From Caldalkalibacillus mannanilyticus JCM 10596 (GTDB taxonomy: Bacteria > Bacillota > Bacilli > Caldalkalibacillales > JCM-10596), in NCBI RefSeq assembly GCF_000615945.1, contig NZ_BAMO01000039.1, positions 1 through 48,408 on the forward strand: a DNA stretch of 48,408 bases, written 5' to 3'. Under the pieces are notes generated by a model. The model did not search any database, was not told the origin of the DNA, and saw nothing but the letters and a program-made list of their open reading frames with translations. Within the stretch, counting starts at the first letter, position 1, and the number at the start of each line of letters is the position of its first letter. A program made the position numbers and the translations under genes. This document shows, piece by piece, positions 1 to 7,969 of the stretch.

Positions 1-71
1 AAAGAAGGATTATAGTCACTCTAAAGTGTACCCTTTGAAAGCCTATTTAAAAAATAACATGCTACACCGAT

Positions 72-107
72 AAGATGATTCCTGTTTTGTACAGGGGTCA
101 TCTTGTT
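72..107 (+). terminator. Hairpin terminator of an upstream gene
   Basis: A 14-bp stem (72-85 with 91-104, two G-U pairs) with a 5-nt loop is followed by a short T-rich tail. It probably ends transcription of a gene lying before the window. The rest of 1-206 holds no gene that I can support. Confidence 0.55.
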
Positions 108-206
108 TAGGTTTCATAGGAATTTGATCTAATAATTCAGGGTTGAGAATAAGAATTACGGAGCATTGGTGGGAAATCCTGAATTTCCCATGAGGGAAAA
201 GCCCAT

Positions 207-785
207 TTAGTTTTTGAGCTTTTTACCGATTCTAACAGCTAATTCTCCTTGTAGTTCTGCCCCATTAGAAGACGTTATATTTATATAGCGCTCCATAGTA
301 TCATCGGCTTCAAAGTACAAGGTTTTGCTTTTTCCTGCCTTTACTTTATAAGATCCGAGGAGTTTTCCTCCTGCTGAGCCGTAGGTAATGGTCACATTAT
401 AATGACTATCACTTGTATTATTAATCCAAACCTTATAATTTTTTAGGTTGGTACTGATAGGGAAAATTTCAGACATATTGCCATTTGAGCCATACAAAGT
501 TGTATCAACCACTTTTACACTCGTAGAGAAAATGAATTCTTCAGTCAACTCTTTTCCTTCTGCTTCTTCAGAGTATGTCTTGGTTTCTGTATCCTTTAAT
601 TCAGTTGCTTCTTCAGAGTATTTTTCTATATCTGTATCCCTCCATTCAGTTTCTGTATCAACGTATTCCTCTGTATTTGGATCTTTCAAATCAGTCACTT
701 CTTGTGTAGATGAACAACTAGACAATAGAAATATACCTATGCAGAAACTAAGGAGTATAAAGACTAAAGCTACTTTGCGTTTCAT
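207..785 (-). CDS. Putative lipoprotein with three 15-residue acidic repeats
   Basis: I do not recognise this 192-residue protein. A basic N-terminus and hydrophobic segment end in the lipobox-like LLSSC, so Cys24 is probably lipidated and the protein anchored outside the membrane. Residues 31-75 are three consecutive 15-residue repeats of the form T-x-L/W-K/R-D-x5-Y-x-E/D, rich in Glu, Asp and Thr. The C-terminal part (about 85-192) looks like a beta-rich globular domain with no recognisable active site. The gene is monocistronic and diverges from yunD. The function is unknown; a cell-surface spacer plus a binding domain is only a guess. Confidence 0.75.
   Translation of the reverse strand: MKRKVALVFILLSFCIGIFLLSSCSSTQEVTDLKDPNTEEYVDTETEWRDTDIEKYSEEATELKDTETKTYSEEAEGKELTEEFIFSTSVKVVDTTLYGSNGNMSEIFPISTNLKNYKVWINNTSDSHYNVTITYGSAGGKLLGSYKVKAGKSKTLYFEADDTMERYINITSSNGAELQGELAVRIGKKLKN
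561..695 (-). repeat. Three in-frame 45-bp repeats in the lipoprotein gene
   Basis: The codons for residues 31-45, 46-60 and 61-75 form three diverged tandem copies. Because the unit is a multiple of three bases, copy-number change would lengthen or shorten the acidic linker without breaking the frame. Confidence 0.7.
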
Positions 786-983
786 AATTTATTTCACCTA
801 ACCTCACACATTATTTCACAATTTCCATTATAACCCTATATTTACCATACGGCAATTAAAAGGAAAACATGGGTTATGTGAATAAAAATAGCAAAGTATT
901 TCAATTAATCTATGGTATAATTATCCAAACGAGTGAGTGGAACCTGCATGGAGTTCTCTTTTGTTTTATTCGGATTCTTCCCA

Positions 984-992
984 TGATATAAT
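984..992 (+). promoter_or_regulatory. Extended -10 element upstream of yunD
   Basis: TGATATAAT at 984-992 fits an extended -10 (TGn plus TATAAT) for a SigA promoter 42 bp before the yunD start. No good -35 hexamer is visible, which is common with extended -10 promoters. The rest of 786-983 is an AT-rich intergenic stretch without other clear signals. Confidence 0.5.
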
Positions 993-1033
993 GTAAGATA
1001 TTTTCGAAATGTAACTTTTTAAGAGGGGGATAT

Positions 1034-2491
1034 ATGAGCCGAACTCGCATACATTTCATCCATACTAATGATTTACATAGTCATTTTATAAATTGGCCAC
1101 AAACAGTATCGACGATTCAGAGTCTGAAACAAGAACTTCAACATAGAAATGAAGAATTTTTACTATTGGATATTGGAGATCACTTAGATCGTTCGCACCT
1201 GATTACAGAGGGGACGTTAGGTGAAGCAAATATCGACTTGATGAATGAACTCGGCTATGATTATATAACCATAGGAAATAATGAGGGAATTACTTTTGCT
1301 AAGGAGCAAATAGAGAAGCTATATGAGAAGGCCCATTTCCGTGTATTGGTTAGCAATCTTAGAAACCAAGACGATTCTCTGCCATCATGGTTACTTCCTG
1401 CTACGATTCATGAGATGAGTGGCAAGAAGATCGGAGTCATTGGAGCTACGATTAACTTTGAACCCTTCTATCATTTATTAGGGTGGAAGACAGAGGACCC
1501 GTTCATTAGTATCGAGAGGCAAGTAAAACAAATAAGAGAAGAAGTGGACTTGATTCTTGTTCTTTCTCATATGGGGCTGCCATATGATGAAGAATTAGCA
1601 CGTAAAGTAGCAGGGATTGATGTGATTTTAGGCGCACACACACACCATTTACTTGAAAATGGTGAAAGAATAGAAGAGAGCATGATTAATCAAGCGGGAA
1701 GATCAGGAGAATATGTGGGGCATGTATCCATTGAATGGGATGCAGAAAAAATACACATCGAAGCGCAGTGTATACCTACTTCGCAGAAGGCTCCTGATTT
1801 ACATACAGTCGAACGTCTTAACGCATGGAAACAGAAAGCCCTTGATCATCTTAATGAACAAGTGACTGTACTGGATCAGGAATTAGAAGTTTCATGGGAT
1901 GAGGAGTCTGCTTTTGGCAATTTGCTAGCGGAAGGCTTGAGAGAATGGTGTAACACTTCAATATCACTTGTTAATTCAGGACAAATATTAGATCGTCTTC
2001 ACTCTGGACTCGTCACCCGCGGAGATCTACTGCGAGTCTGCCCTCACCCCATAAATCCCTGTATTGTGACACTACAAGGATATGAGATCTGGGATCTATT
2101 ACAACGTTCATTGGAGCTAGAGCAACAGAGAAAGGCGATACGAGGATATGGTTTTAGAGGGAAAATAATGGGGATGCTATCTGTTGATGGCCTGCAAATT
2201 CGCTATAAGAATGAATCATTGATGAAGAAACGAGTGATTGGCATCTTCACTAATGATGATCAGTGTATTGAAAAAGAAAAAGAATATGAGATCGCGACGA
2301 TAGATATGTTTACCTTTAGTAAAGTGATTCCAGAAATTCATCAGGCGCAAAAAGTAACTTATTTACTCCCGGAATTCATCAGAGATATTTTAGCCAATCG
2401 TTTAAGACAGGGACGAATAGAAAGCACTCATATTAAACGCTGGAAATGCGTTGAAGATTCAGGAGGTGAAAACAATGAAATTTATAAATGA
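1034..2491 (+). CDS. yunD: Metallophosphatase/5'-nucleotidase family protein YunD
   Basis: This is a 485-residue two-domain enzyme of the 5'-nucleotidase/UshA superfamily. The N-terminal calcineurin-like domain carries the metal-binding blocks HTNDLHSHF, DIGDHLDRS, GNNEG, LSHMG and GAHTHH. The Asn in GNNEG stands where many relatives have His (GNHE). The C-terminal half (about 290-470) is the substrate-recognition domain. There is no signal peptide, so it should act in the cytoplasm on nucleotides or other phosphoesters; the true substrate is not known. It starts behind a GAGGGGG site and overlaps the next gene by 17 bp. In B. subtilis yunD also neighbours yunC. Confidence 0.88.
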   Translation: MSRTRIHFIHTNDLHSHFINWPQTVSTIQSLKQELQHRNEEFLLLDIGDHLDRSHLITEGTLGEANIDLMNELGYDYITIGNNEGITFAKEQIEKLYEKAHFRVLVSNLRNQDDSLPSWLLPATIHEMSGKKIGVIGATINFEPFYHLLGWKTEDPFISIERQVKQIREEVDLILVLSHMGLPYDEELARKVAGIDVILGAHTHHLLENGERIEESMINQAGRSGEYVGHVSIEWDAEKIHIEAQCIPTSQKAPDLHTVERLNAWKQKALDHLNEQVTVLDQELEVSWDEESAFGNLLAEGLREWCNTSISLVNSGQILDRLHSGLVTRGDLLRVCPHPINPCIVTLQGYEIWDLLQRSLELEQQRKAIRGYGFRGKIMGMLSVDGLQIRYKNESLMKKRVIGIFTNDDQCIEKEKEYEIATIDMFTFSKVIPEIHQAQKVTYLLPEFIRDILANRLRQGRIESTHIKRWKCVEDSGGENNEIYK

Positions 2492-2735
2492 TTTATATGA
2501 ATTGTATAAGGATCAATTAGTAGGGGATGAAGAAGATGCGATTGCGTTAGTATTGTATGCTCTTCAGGATCATGGACGTGAGGATCTGATTCAATTTATA
2601 CATCAGATGAATGAAGATGAAATTTATCAGATGCTTGGTAATTTTCTCATTGAAAAGCTCAAGGATAAAATGGCGGAGGAAGGATTAGGTCAGTATAGAC
2701 CAAGTCCACATCCCGATTCTAAAAATGTTCACTAA
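2475..2735 (+). CDS. Small conserved cytosolic protein, DUF6154-like
   Basis: This is an 86-residue, acidic, apparently all-helical protein without membrane segments or cysteines. The start at 2475 is chosen because AGGAGGTG at 2461-2468 lies directly before it, while an in-frame start at 2451 has no such site. The gene begins inside the last codons of yunD, so translation is probably coupled. The pattern of a short helical protein with E/D-rich turns resembles DUF6154 proteins of Bacillus. That assignment is from memory and moderate. Its function is unknown. Confidence 0.75.
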   Translation: MKFINDLYELYKDQLVGDEEDAIALVLYALQDHGREDLIQFIHQMNEDEIYQMLGNFLIEKLKDKMAEEGLGQYRPSPHPDSKNVH

Positions 2736-2818
2736 AGTAGAATAGACGAACATTCTTCTCTCTTCCAACATAGTCTATGTAAGGGAAGACAAAAGGAAAA
2801 GGAGAGTGTTCAGATTAC

Positions 2819-3121
2819 ATGATGTCTCTAAGTCCTATACAAATAGAAGGTCACCAGGTACTAGCGATTGAAGTGAAGCTCCCCAAAACCAATTTATTAG
2901 TGGTTACTACTGAGAAAGGCTATATTATGTGCGGAGCCTTAGATGTTGCCCTTTTAAACGAGAAACTAAAAGACCGCGGTGTTTTAGCTGGGAGAGCAGT
3001 GGGAGTGAAAACGATTGATCAATTGCTAGAAGCTCCTCTTGAATCGGTGACATATGAAGCAGAGAAATTAGGCGTTCATGCAGGGATGATCGGTCGAGAA
3101 GCTATTCTTAAAATGCTTTAA
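2819..3121 (+). CDS. yunC: DUF1805 family protein YunC
   Basis: The 100-residue protein matches the YunC/DUF1805 family in length and pattern, with a GYIMCGALD segment and a Gly-rich RAVGVKTIDQLL turn. The family is a compact alpha-beta fold of unknown function, widespread in Bacillales. It is the third gene of the yunD unit, separated from the DUF6154-like gene by 83 bp that contain no obvious terminator. A GGAG lies about 14 nt before ATG 2819. A second ATG follows immediately at 2822. A strong terminator follows the gene. Confidence 0.85.
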   Translation: MMSLSPIQIEGHQVLAIEVKLPKTNLLVVTTEKGYIMCGALDVALLNEKLKDRGVLAGRAVGVKTIDQLLEAPLESVTYEAEKLGVHAGMIGREAILKML

Positions 3122-3143
3122 AAGCAGAAAAATAAAATACACA

Positions 3144-3182
3144 AAAAAGAACAAATGCCTCTTGTTACCATTTGTTCTTTTT
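3144..3182 (+). terminator. Rho-independent terminator after yunC
   Basis: A 14-bp perfect stem (AAAAAGAACAAATG with CATTTGTTCTTTTT) surrounds an 11-nt loop and ends in a T-tract. It closes the yunD-yunC unit and, read in reverse, is nearly symmetric. Confidence 0.85.
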
Positions 3183-3218
3183 AATTTTAATTTCTTTATC
3201 GAGGAATGGACGCTTGTC

Positions 3219-3227
3219 TGATATAAT
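3219..3227 (+). promoter_or_regulatory. Extended -10 promoter of the HD-GYP gene
   Basis: TGATATAAT at 3219-3227 is a consensus extended -10 element 38 bp before the start codon. The -35 region is poor. Confidence 0.55.
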
Positions 3228-3264
3228 GAGTGTATGAATCTGATTTGGAGTAGGAGAATGAACA

Positions 3265-4350
3265 ATGAGGTTAGTGTCAACTTCAGATTGTCAGGAAGGA
3301 ATGCAGCTTGCCAAAGCCATTTTTAACGATGACGGTCTAGTACTTATTAATGAGGGTGTACATCTCACCAAGAAGATGCTTGAACGGCTTGTCAATATGG
3401 GGATCACGTATGTCTATATTAAGGACTCAAGAACGGAAGACATTGTGATCCCAGAGGTTTTGACAGATGCAACAAGACGTTTGGCGATGGAAACAATCAA
3501 AGAACAGTTTTCAAAGCTGAGCAATAGTGGAAAATTACTGCACGCAGCGCAAGACCCTAAATTCATTAAATCTTTTAGAAAATCGGTAGAATGTATTATC
3601 GAAGATTTAAATAATTTTCAGGGAGTGATGAGTGCGCTAACCAATATGTACTCCTATGACCAATACACCTTCACTCATTCACTGCACGTAACGATTTATT
3701 CCATCACCCTAGCAATGGCTAAAAACTATTCAGAGAAACAGATTTTAGAGATTGGTCTAGGTGCTATGCTTCATGATATTGGGAAGCTTACGACCCCGCA
3801 TGAAATTTTGACAAAGCCAGGGAAATTAACAGAGGAAGAGTTCGCCATTATTAAGGAGCATCCAACAACTGGTTTTGAAATCTTACGCAAGATTCACGAA
3901 GTTCCTTTTGTTTGTGCTCACTGTGCGTATCAGCACCATGAAAGAGAGAATGGCTCCGGTTATCCGCGCGGACTGAAGGATAAAGAGATCCATGATTATG
4001 CTAAGCTCATTGGACTGTGTGATGTGTTTGATGCCCTGACGAGTCATCGTTCCTATCGGAAAGCGATGCCAGCCCATCAGGCAATGGAGATTATCTTTGC
4101 TGGCAGTGGAACTTTATTTCAAAAGGAATTGGTGGAGCTTTTCCGCGATACGATTTCCTTGTATCCCGTTGGTATGACCGTCAAGCTCAGTGATGGTTCT
4201 ATTGGAGTGGTGATCGCCTTAAATAAATCCTTACCTAGTAGACCTGTCGTTCGGCTTATTAAGGATCAGATGGGACAAGCTACTATGAAAGAAATTAATT
4301 TAGCAGAACAGCTATCATTAGTGATTGCAGGTCCCGTTTCGGTTGCCTAA
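3265..4350 (+). CDS. HD-GYP domain cyclic-di-GMP phosphodiesterase
   Basis: The 361-residue protein has an N-terminal region of about 110 residues resembling the small domain often found before HD-GYP domains in Firmicutes, then an HD-GYP domain. The HD pair is at residues 170-171 in MLHDIGK. HPTTGFEIL and YQHHERENGSGYPRG follow, with the GYP triad at 232-234, and then a DVFDALTSHRSYRKA block. Known HD-GYP proteins hydrolyse cyclic-di-GMP to pGpG or GMP using a di- or tri-metal centre. All the canonical residues are present, so activity is likely. No membrane segment or receiver domain is seen. AGGAG precedes ATG 3265. A PilZ protein near 44.5 kb may sense the same messenger. Confidence 0.92.
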   Translation: MRLVSTSDCQEGMQLAKAIFNDDGLVLINEGVHLTKKMLERLVNMGITYVYIKDSRTEDIVIPEVLTDATRRLAMETIKEQFSKLSNSGKLLHAAQDPKFIKSFRKSVECIIEDLNNFQGVMSALTNMYSYDQYTFTHSLHVTIYSITLAMAKNYSEKQILEIGLGAMLHDIGKLTTPHEILTKPGKLTEEEFAIIKEHPTTGFEILRKIHEVPFVCAHCAYQHHERENGSGYPRGLKDKEIHDYAKLIGLCDVFDALTSHRSYRKAMPAHQAMEIIFAGSGTLFQKELVELFRDTISLYPVGMTVKLSDGSIGVVIALNKSLPSRPVVRLIKDQMGQATMKEINLAEQLSLVIAGPVSVA

Positions 4351-4370
4351 ATGAAATCTAGACTTCAATC

Positions 4371-4406
4371 AAACAAATAAACAAATAAATAAATAAATAA
4401 ATAAAT
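4371..4406. repeat. Tetranucleotide microsatellite (AAAT/AAAC)x9
   Basis: Nine successive 4-bp units, seven AAAT and two AAAC, lie in the 105-bp gap between the HD-GYP gene and thyA, 50 bp before the thyA start. This is where promoter spacing could be changed by slippage. No consensus promoter is obvious on either side. Confidence 0.9.
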
Positions 4407-4455
4407 TAAGCGAAACAGAATGTTTTTGATATTAGCAAGGAGGTTTCCAGTAGCA

Positions 4456-5415
4456 ATGAGTCGTAGTGAACAGACATACTTAGATTTATGCCGATACGTC
4501 TTAGAGAACGGAGAAAAGAAAGAAGATCGAACAGGTACGGGAACGATCTCTATTTTTGGTCATCAAATGAGGTTTGATTTAAGTGAAGGGTTTCCGCTTC
4601 TTACCACGAAGAGAGTTCCTTTTCGATTGATTGCAAGCGAATTGCTGTGGTTTATTAAAGGAGATACAAATATTCGCTATTTACTCCAGCATAATAATAA
4701 CATCTGGAATGAATGGGCGTTTAAGAAGTGGGTAGAAAGTGATGAGTATCAAGGGCCAGATATGACTAATTTTGGCTTGCGTGCTCAGCAAGATCCCTCC
4801 TTCTCTGTCATTTACGAGGAGCAAATGGAGCAATTTAAGAAGCGAATCCTAGAAGAGGACGAATTTGCTAGAAAATATGGTGAACTGGGCAATGTCTACG
4901 GAAAACAATGGAGAGCCTGGCAAGCATCGAATGGAAGTACGATTGATCAGTTGCAGGATGTGATTCACACGATTAAAAGCAATCCTACTTCTAGACGTTT
5001 ACTTGTAACGGCTTGGAATCCGGAGGATGTTCCGACAAATATGGCTTTACCACCCTGCCATAGTCTATTTCAATTTTATGTCCAGCAAGGGAAGCTCTCC
5101 TGTCAGCTTTATCAAAGAAGTGGAGATATTTTTCTAGGTATTCCATTCAATATAGCTAGCTATGCTCTGTTAACTCATTTAATCGCACACGAATGTGGTT
5201 TGGAGGCTGGAGAGTTCATTCATACCTTAGGGGATGCTCATATTTATCTTAACCATGTAGAACAAGTTCAGGTTCAGCTAAGTCGTGAACCACGCCAGCT
5301 TCCTAGATTACAATTAAATCAAGATATTAGATCGGTCTTCGATTTTGAATTAGAAGATATAAGTATTGAAGGATATCATCCGCACCCTACATTAAAAGGA
5401 GTCGTAGCTGTCTGA
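4456..5415 (+). CDS. thyA: Thymidylate synthase ThyA
   Basis: ThyA methylates dUMP to dTMP with methylene-tetrahydrofolate, producing dihydrofolate. The catalytic Cys is residue 201 in [13 protein letters not shown]. The N-terminal phosphate-binding [11 protein letters not shown], the [18 protein letters not shown] stretch and the terminal folate-contacting residues are all present. At 319 residues it is the long form with an insertion, like Lactobacillus casei TS, rather than the roughly 264-residue E. coli/ThyB type. ATG 4456 is preferred over the start at 4420 because AAGGAGG at 4438-4444 sits 11 nt before it. Its TGA overlaps the folA ATG by one base, so the two genes are translationally coupled. 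Confidence 0.95.
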   Translation: MSRSEQTYLDLCRYVLENGEKKEDRTGTGTISIFGHQMRFDLSEGFPLLTTKRVPFRLIASELLWFIKGDTNIRYLLQHNNNIWNEWAFKKWVESDEYQGPDMTNFGLRAQQDPSFSVIYEEQMEQFKKRILEEDEFARKYGELGNVYGKQWRAWQASNGSTIDQLQDVIHTIKSNPTSRRLLVTAWNPEDVPTNMALPPCHSLFQFYVQQGKLSCQLYQRSGDIFLGIPFNIASYALLTHLIAHECGLEAGEFIHTLGDAHIYLNHVEQVQVQLSREPRQLPRLQLNQDIRSVFDFELEDISIEGYHPHPTLKGVVAV

Positions 5416-5911
5416 TGACCATTTCAATGATTGTAGCCATGGATCAAAATAGAGTGATAGGCAAAGATAATGATTTACCTTGGTATCTTCCGGCTGATTT
5501 AAAATATTTTAAACGAGTCACCATGGAACATCCCATTATCATGGTAGAAAAACCTATGAATCCATTGGGCGTCCATTACCGGGAAGAGAAAATATAATCC
5601 TGACTAGGAATAAGGAGTACGTTGCAGAGGGTTGCTCGATTATCCATAGCTTGGATCAAATTGAAGATCACGGGAAAGATCAAGAGGTTTTTATTATCGG
5701 TGGAGCCGAGATTTTTTCAGCAGGCTTTGCTATCGCTCATCGATTGTATATTACGCACATTGAAGCAGAGTTTGAAGGAAATACGTACTTTCCTCCCTTT
5801 GATGAAAACGAGTGGGAGCTGGTTTCATCTGAACAGGGAGTACAGGATGAAAAAAATCCGTATCTCTACTTTTTTAAGGTGTACGAACGTAGGAGCAAGA
5901 ATATAGAGTGA
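5415..5911 (+). pseudogene. folA: Dihydrofolate reductase FolA, frameshifted (one G missing)
   Basis: DHFR regenerates tetrahydrofolate after thymidylate synthesis, so its place behind thyA is functional and typical. The reading frame runs through SMIVAMDQNRVIGKDNDLPWYLP and HPIIM, then hits a stop at 5595-5597. From 5651 a second frame carries EVFIIGGAEIF and the normal C-terminus. Restoring one G in the GG at 5543-5544 gives the expected HPIIMGRKTYESIGRPLPG and an uninterrupted protein of about 165 residues. Either this copy is broken or the base was lost in sequencing. The second is more likely for an essential gene whose remaining sequence is fully conserved. Confidence 0.85.
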
Positions 5912-5924
5912 ACAAACATACAGT

Positions 5925-5957
5925 AGCGGGTTCTCTAAGTAGAACCGGCTTTTTTTT
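5925..5957 (+). terminator. Terminator after thyA-folA
   Basis: A 10-bp stem with one mismatch (5925-5934 with 5941-5950) and a 6-nt loop is followed by seven or more T residues. Confidence 0.85.
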
Positions 5958-5975
5958 CATATTATTCCAAGTATG

Positions 5976-5984
5976 TGATACAAT
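5976..5984 (+). promoter_or_regulatory. Promoter (extended -10) of the glutamate dehydrogenase gene
   Basis: TGATACAAT at 5976-5984 is a good extended -10; the -35 candidate TTTCAT at 5955-5960 is weak and overlaps the folA terminator tail. It predicts transcription from about 5991 and a leader of about 100 nt. Confidence 0.45.
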
Positions 5985-6003
5985 GCAGTTGAAAAGACTG
6001 CAC

Positions 6004-6073
6004 TGATAAATATAAGGGCGACGAACCAATCAGGTGGAGTAAAAACTCCATCTGATGGCAATCTACTTTATCA
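6004..6073 (+). promoter_or_regulatory. Two-level stem-loop leader upstream of glutamate dehydrogenase
   Basis: An outer 7-bp stem (TGATAAA 6004-6010 with TTTATCA 6067-6073) encloses an inner 12-bp stem (6029-6040 with 6045-6056, one G-U-type mismatch, AAAA loop). Between them lie asymmetric single-stranded segments of 18 nt (6011-6028) and 10 nt (6057-6066). The structure ends 3-4 nt before the Shine-Dalgarno TGGAGG (6077-6082) and has no T-tract, so it is not a terminator. CTCCA at 6046-6050 can pair either with TGGAG in the inner left arm or with TGGAG of the ribosome-binding site. I cannot match it to a known riboswitch class. Confidence 0.55.
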
Positions 6074-6092
6074 AATTGGAGGTATCGATAAC

Positions 6093-7472
6093 ATGGCGAG
6101 TCAAACAGGTCAAATCGTGCAAGAATCACTCAATGCTTTGATGCAAGATGAACTTTTTTTACCTGAATTACAGGGACTAACAAGAAAGCAAATGTTTACT
6201 TCCTTAACGGCAATTCTTTCCACTCCCAATCATATACATAAATCTTTCTTACGCATTTCACTGGAGGATGGGCGAGTTGTCCGTATCCCGGCTTTTCGAG
6301 TACAGCATAATGATACACTTGGTCCTTACAAGGGTGGGATTCGTTTTCATGAATCGGTGAACGAGGATGAAGTGACCAATTTGGCTGTATTAATGACATT
6401 GAAGAATGCCTTACATGAAGTTCCTTTTGGTGGTGGAAAAGGAGGGGTGATTCTAAATCCCCGAGATTTCACAGAAAAAGAGCTTCATCTCATATGCAAA
6501 AAATATGTTCAATATTTTAGTGATGTATTAGGTCCAGACAAGGACATTCCGGCTCCCGATGTTGGAACTGGGGAACGTGAAATGGACTGGATGATGGCTG
6601 AATATAAAAGCATTCGCCCTGGCACTCCATACAGAGGAAGCTTTACTGGAAAAAGTGTGGTGAATGGAGGGTCTTTAGGACGAAGAGAGGCGACAGGAAA
6701 AGGCGTTTATTTTTCATTTCGTTATTTACTTCATGATTTTGTACATGAGCATAGCCGATGGTTAGCGGGAAGTAAGAATGTGTTTGCCCAAACAGCACTC
6801 GCCTATAGAGATCAACCCCTTACTCTAGCGATCCAGGGGTTTGGAAATGTGGGTTCGGTTACAGCGAATGAAGCTTACCACTGTACGCAATTGAATAATA
6901 AGGTTGTGGCGGTAAGTGATCGAAATGTAACAGTATTTAATCCAGAAGGTTTAGATATTCCTGCGCTGATTGATTTTGTTTCGAAATCGGCGGGAGATTT
7001 ACCTGTAAGTGAGGAGGAGCTAACCAAGGCAGGAGTAAAGGCATCCATTCTAGACCGTGAAGAGGTGCTTACTCTAGATGTCGATGTACTATTCTTAGCT
7101 GCATTAGAAGATCAAATTCATGACAGAAATAAGGATCAAATTAAAGCCAACATCATTGTTGAAGGAGCCAATGCTCCCATAACAGGAGAAGCCGATCGTT
7201 ATTTAAACGAAAAAGGGGTCATGATTATTCCCGATATTCTGGCAAATGCGGGTGGGGTTATTGTGTCTTATCTAGAATGGCTTCAGGGACGTGAAACCCA
7301 ATTTTATAGTGAGAATGAAGTCTATCATCTACTCTCTGAAAAGATGAAGGGGACCATGAATACGATCCTTCCTCAGTTTTTTGGGGATCCTTACTCACTA
7401 CGTCAGAATTGTTATATTCAAGCGGTTCTCAAATTATCAACGATTCTCTACCGTCAAGGAAAGTTGTATTAA
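6093..7472 (+). CDS. Glu/Leu/Phe/Val dehydrogenase family protein (glutamate dehydrogenase-like)
   Basis: This enzyme family interconverts an amino acid and its 2-oxoacid with NAD(P). The substrate domain has YKGGIRFHESVNEDEV, then VPFGGGKGG, which bears the conserved Lys. PAPDVGTGEREMDWMM follows with the catalytic Asp region. The Rossmann domain starts at IQGFGNVGS. PFGGGKGGV and PAPDVGTG are typical of hexameric glutamate dehydrogenases such as RocG/GudB. At 459 residues it is about 35 longer than RocG, with an insertion just before the Rossmann fold (around FAQTALAYRDQP). Glutamate is the likeliest substrate, but residues deciding between glutamate and other amino acids were not resolved. 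It is monocistronic behind a structured leader. Confidence 0.87.
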   Translation: MASQTGQIVQESLNALMQDELFLPELQGLTRKQMFTSLTAILSTPNHIHKSFLRISLEDGRVVRIPAFRVQHNDTLGPYKGGIRFHESVNEDEVTNLAVLMTLKNALHEVPFGGGKGGVILNPRDFTEKELHLICKKYVQYFSDVLGPDKDIPAPDVGTGEREMDWMMAEYKSIRPGTPYRGSFTGKSVVNGGSLGRREATGKGVYFSFRYLLHDFVHEHSRWLAGSKNVFAQTALAYRDQPLTLAIQGFGNVGSVTANEAYHCTQLNNKVVAVSDRNVTVFNPEGLDIPALIDFVSKSAGDLPVSEEELTKAGVKASILDREEVLTLDVDVLFLAALEDQIHDRNKDQIKANIIVEGANAPITGEADRYLNEKGVMIIPDILANAGGVIVSYLEWLQGRETQFYSENEVYHLLSEKMKGTMNTILPQFFGDPYSLRQNCYIQAVLKLSTILYRQGKLY

Positions 7473-7512
7473 GTAGATTGCCTACCGAACAAACTGTATG
7501 AACTATGATTTG

Positions 7513-7562
7513 ATACCCTCACTTAACATCAGGATAAGAGCAGGATGAAAAAGTGGGGGTAT
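7513..7562. terminator. Hairpin between convergent gdh-like and membrane-protein genes
   Basis: A 12-bp stem with one G-U pair (7513-7524 with 7551-7562) encloses a 26-nt loop that contains a smaller CATC/GATG pairing. Its position between convergent genes fits a bidirectional terminator. The T-tract is short, so confidence is moderate. Confidence 0.55.
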
Positions 7563-7565
7563 TCT

Positions 7566-7856
7566 TTAAGCAGGGATCAACATGATATAAATGGCTGCTG
7601 CTGCTAAGTTAGGAATAGAAGCAGCTAGATACTGATTAGCTAACTCGGTTCGTGGCTTTTTTCTGCCTTCTTTATGAGAAAATGTTCCCTTATTCCCTAG
7701 AATCAGTATATCTAAGTAAGATAATAGAGCACAAGAGATACATGCCAGCCCTAGAGTCCCTGAAATATAATAAAGGTAAGACCAATTGGATGTGAAAAAA
7801 GAAAAGAAGAATAAAGCTACTACAAAAATAGTGGCGAACACAAATGACTTTCTCAT
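7566..7856 (-). CDS. Small membrane protein, DUF5316-like
   Basis: The 96-residue protein has three hydrophobic segments (about 5-20, 26-52 and 76-95) separated by a basic loop (GRKKPRTELANQ). This layout resembles the DUF5316 small membrane proteins of Bacillus, with a central basic loop and a final hydrophobic helix. That is a resemblance from memory, not a firm assignment. It has its own GGAGG ribosome-binding site and no operon partner. Function unknown. Confidence 0.6.
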   Translation of the reverse strand: MRKSFVFATIFVVALFFFSFFTSNWSYLYYISGTLGLACISCALLSYLDILILGNKGTFSHKEGRKKPRTELANQYLAASIPNLAAAAIYIMLIPA

Positions 7857-7940
7857 CGTCCCCCTCCTTTCATTTATCTCTCCTTATTATAATACCTCAA
7901 TTTGTTAGTAAAGTCTTTTTATTCCTAAACCATTTTCTTC

Positions 7941-7969
7941 TTGCATCCTTTGGATAAATCGTGTATATT
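7941..7969 (+). promoter_or_regulatory. SigA-type promoter of the NAD salvage operon
   Basis: TTGCAT (7941-7946) and TATATT (7964-7969) are separated by 17 bp. The predicted start of transcription falls within the AATTAAC repeat array. Confidence 0.55.

Noticed and set aside
1-206. End of an insertion sequence or transposase
   Set aside because: No transposase frame, terminal inverted repeat or target duplication can be seen; only a terminator is supported.
6004-6073. Fluoride, THF or cyclic-di-GMP riboswitch
   Set aside because: The conserved core sequences and pseudoknot partners of those classes, as I know them, are not present.
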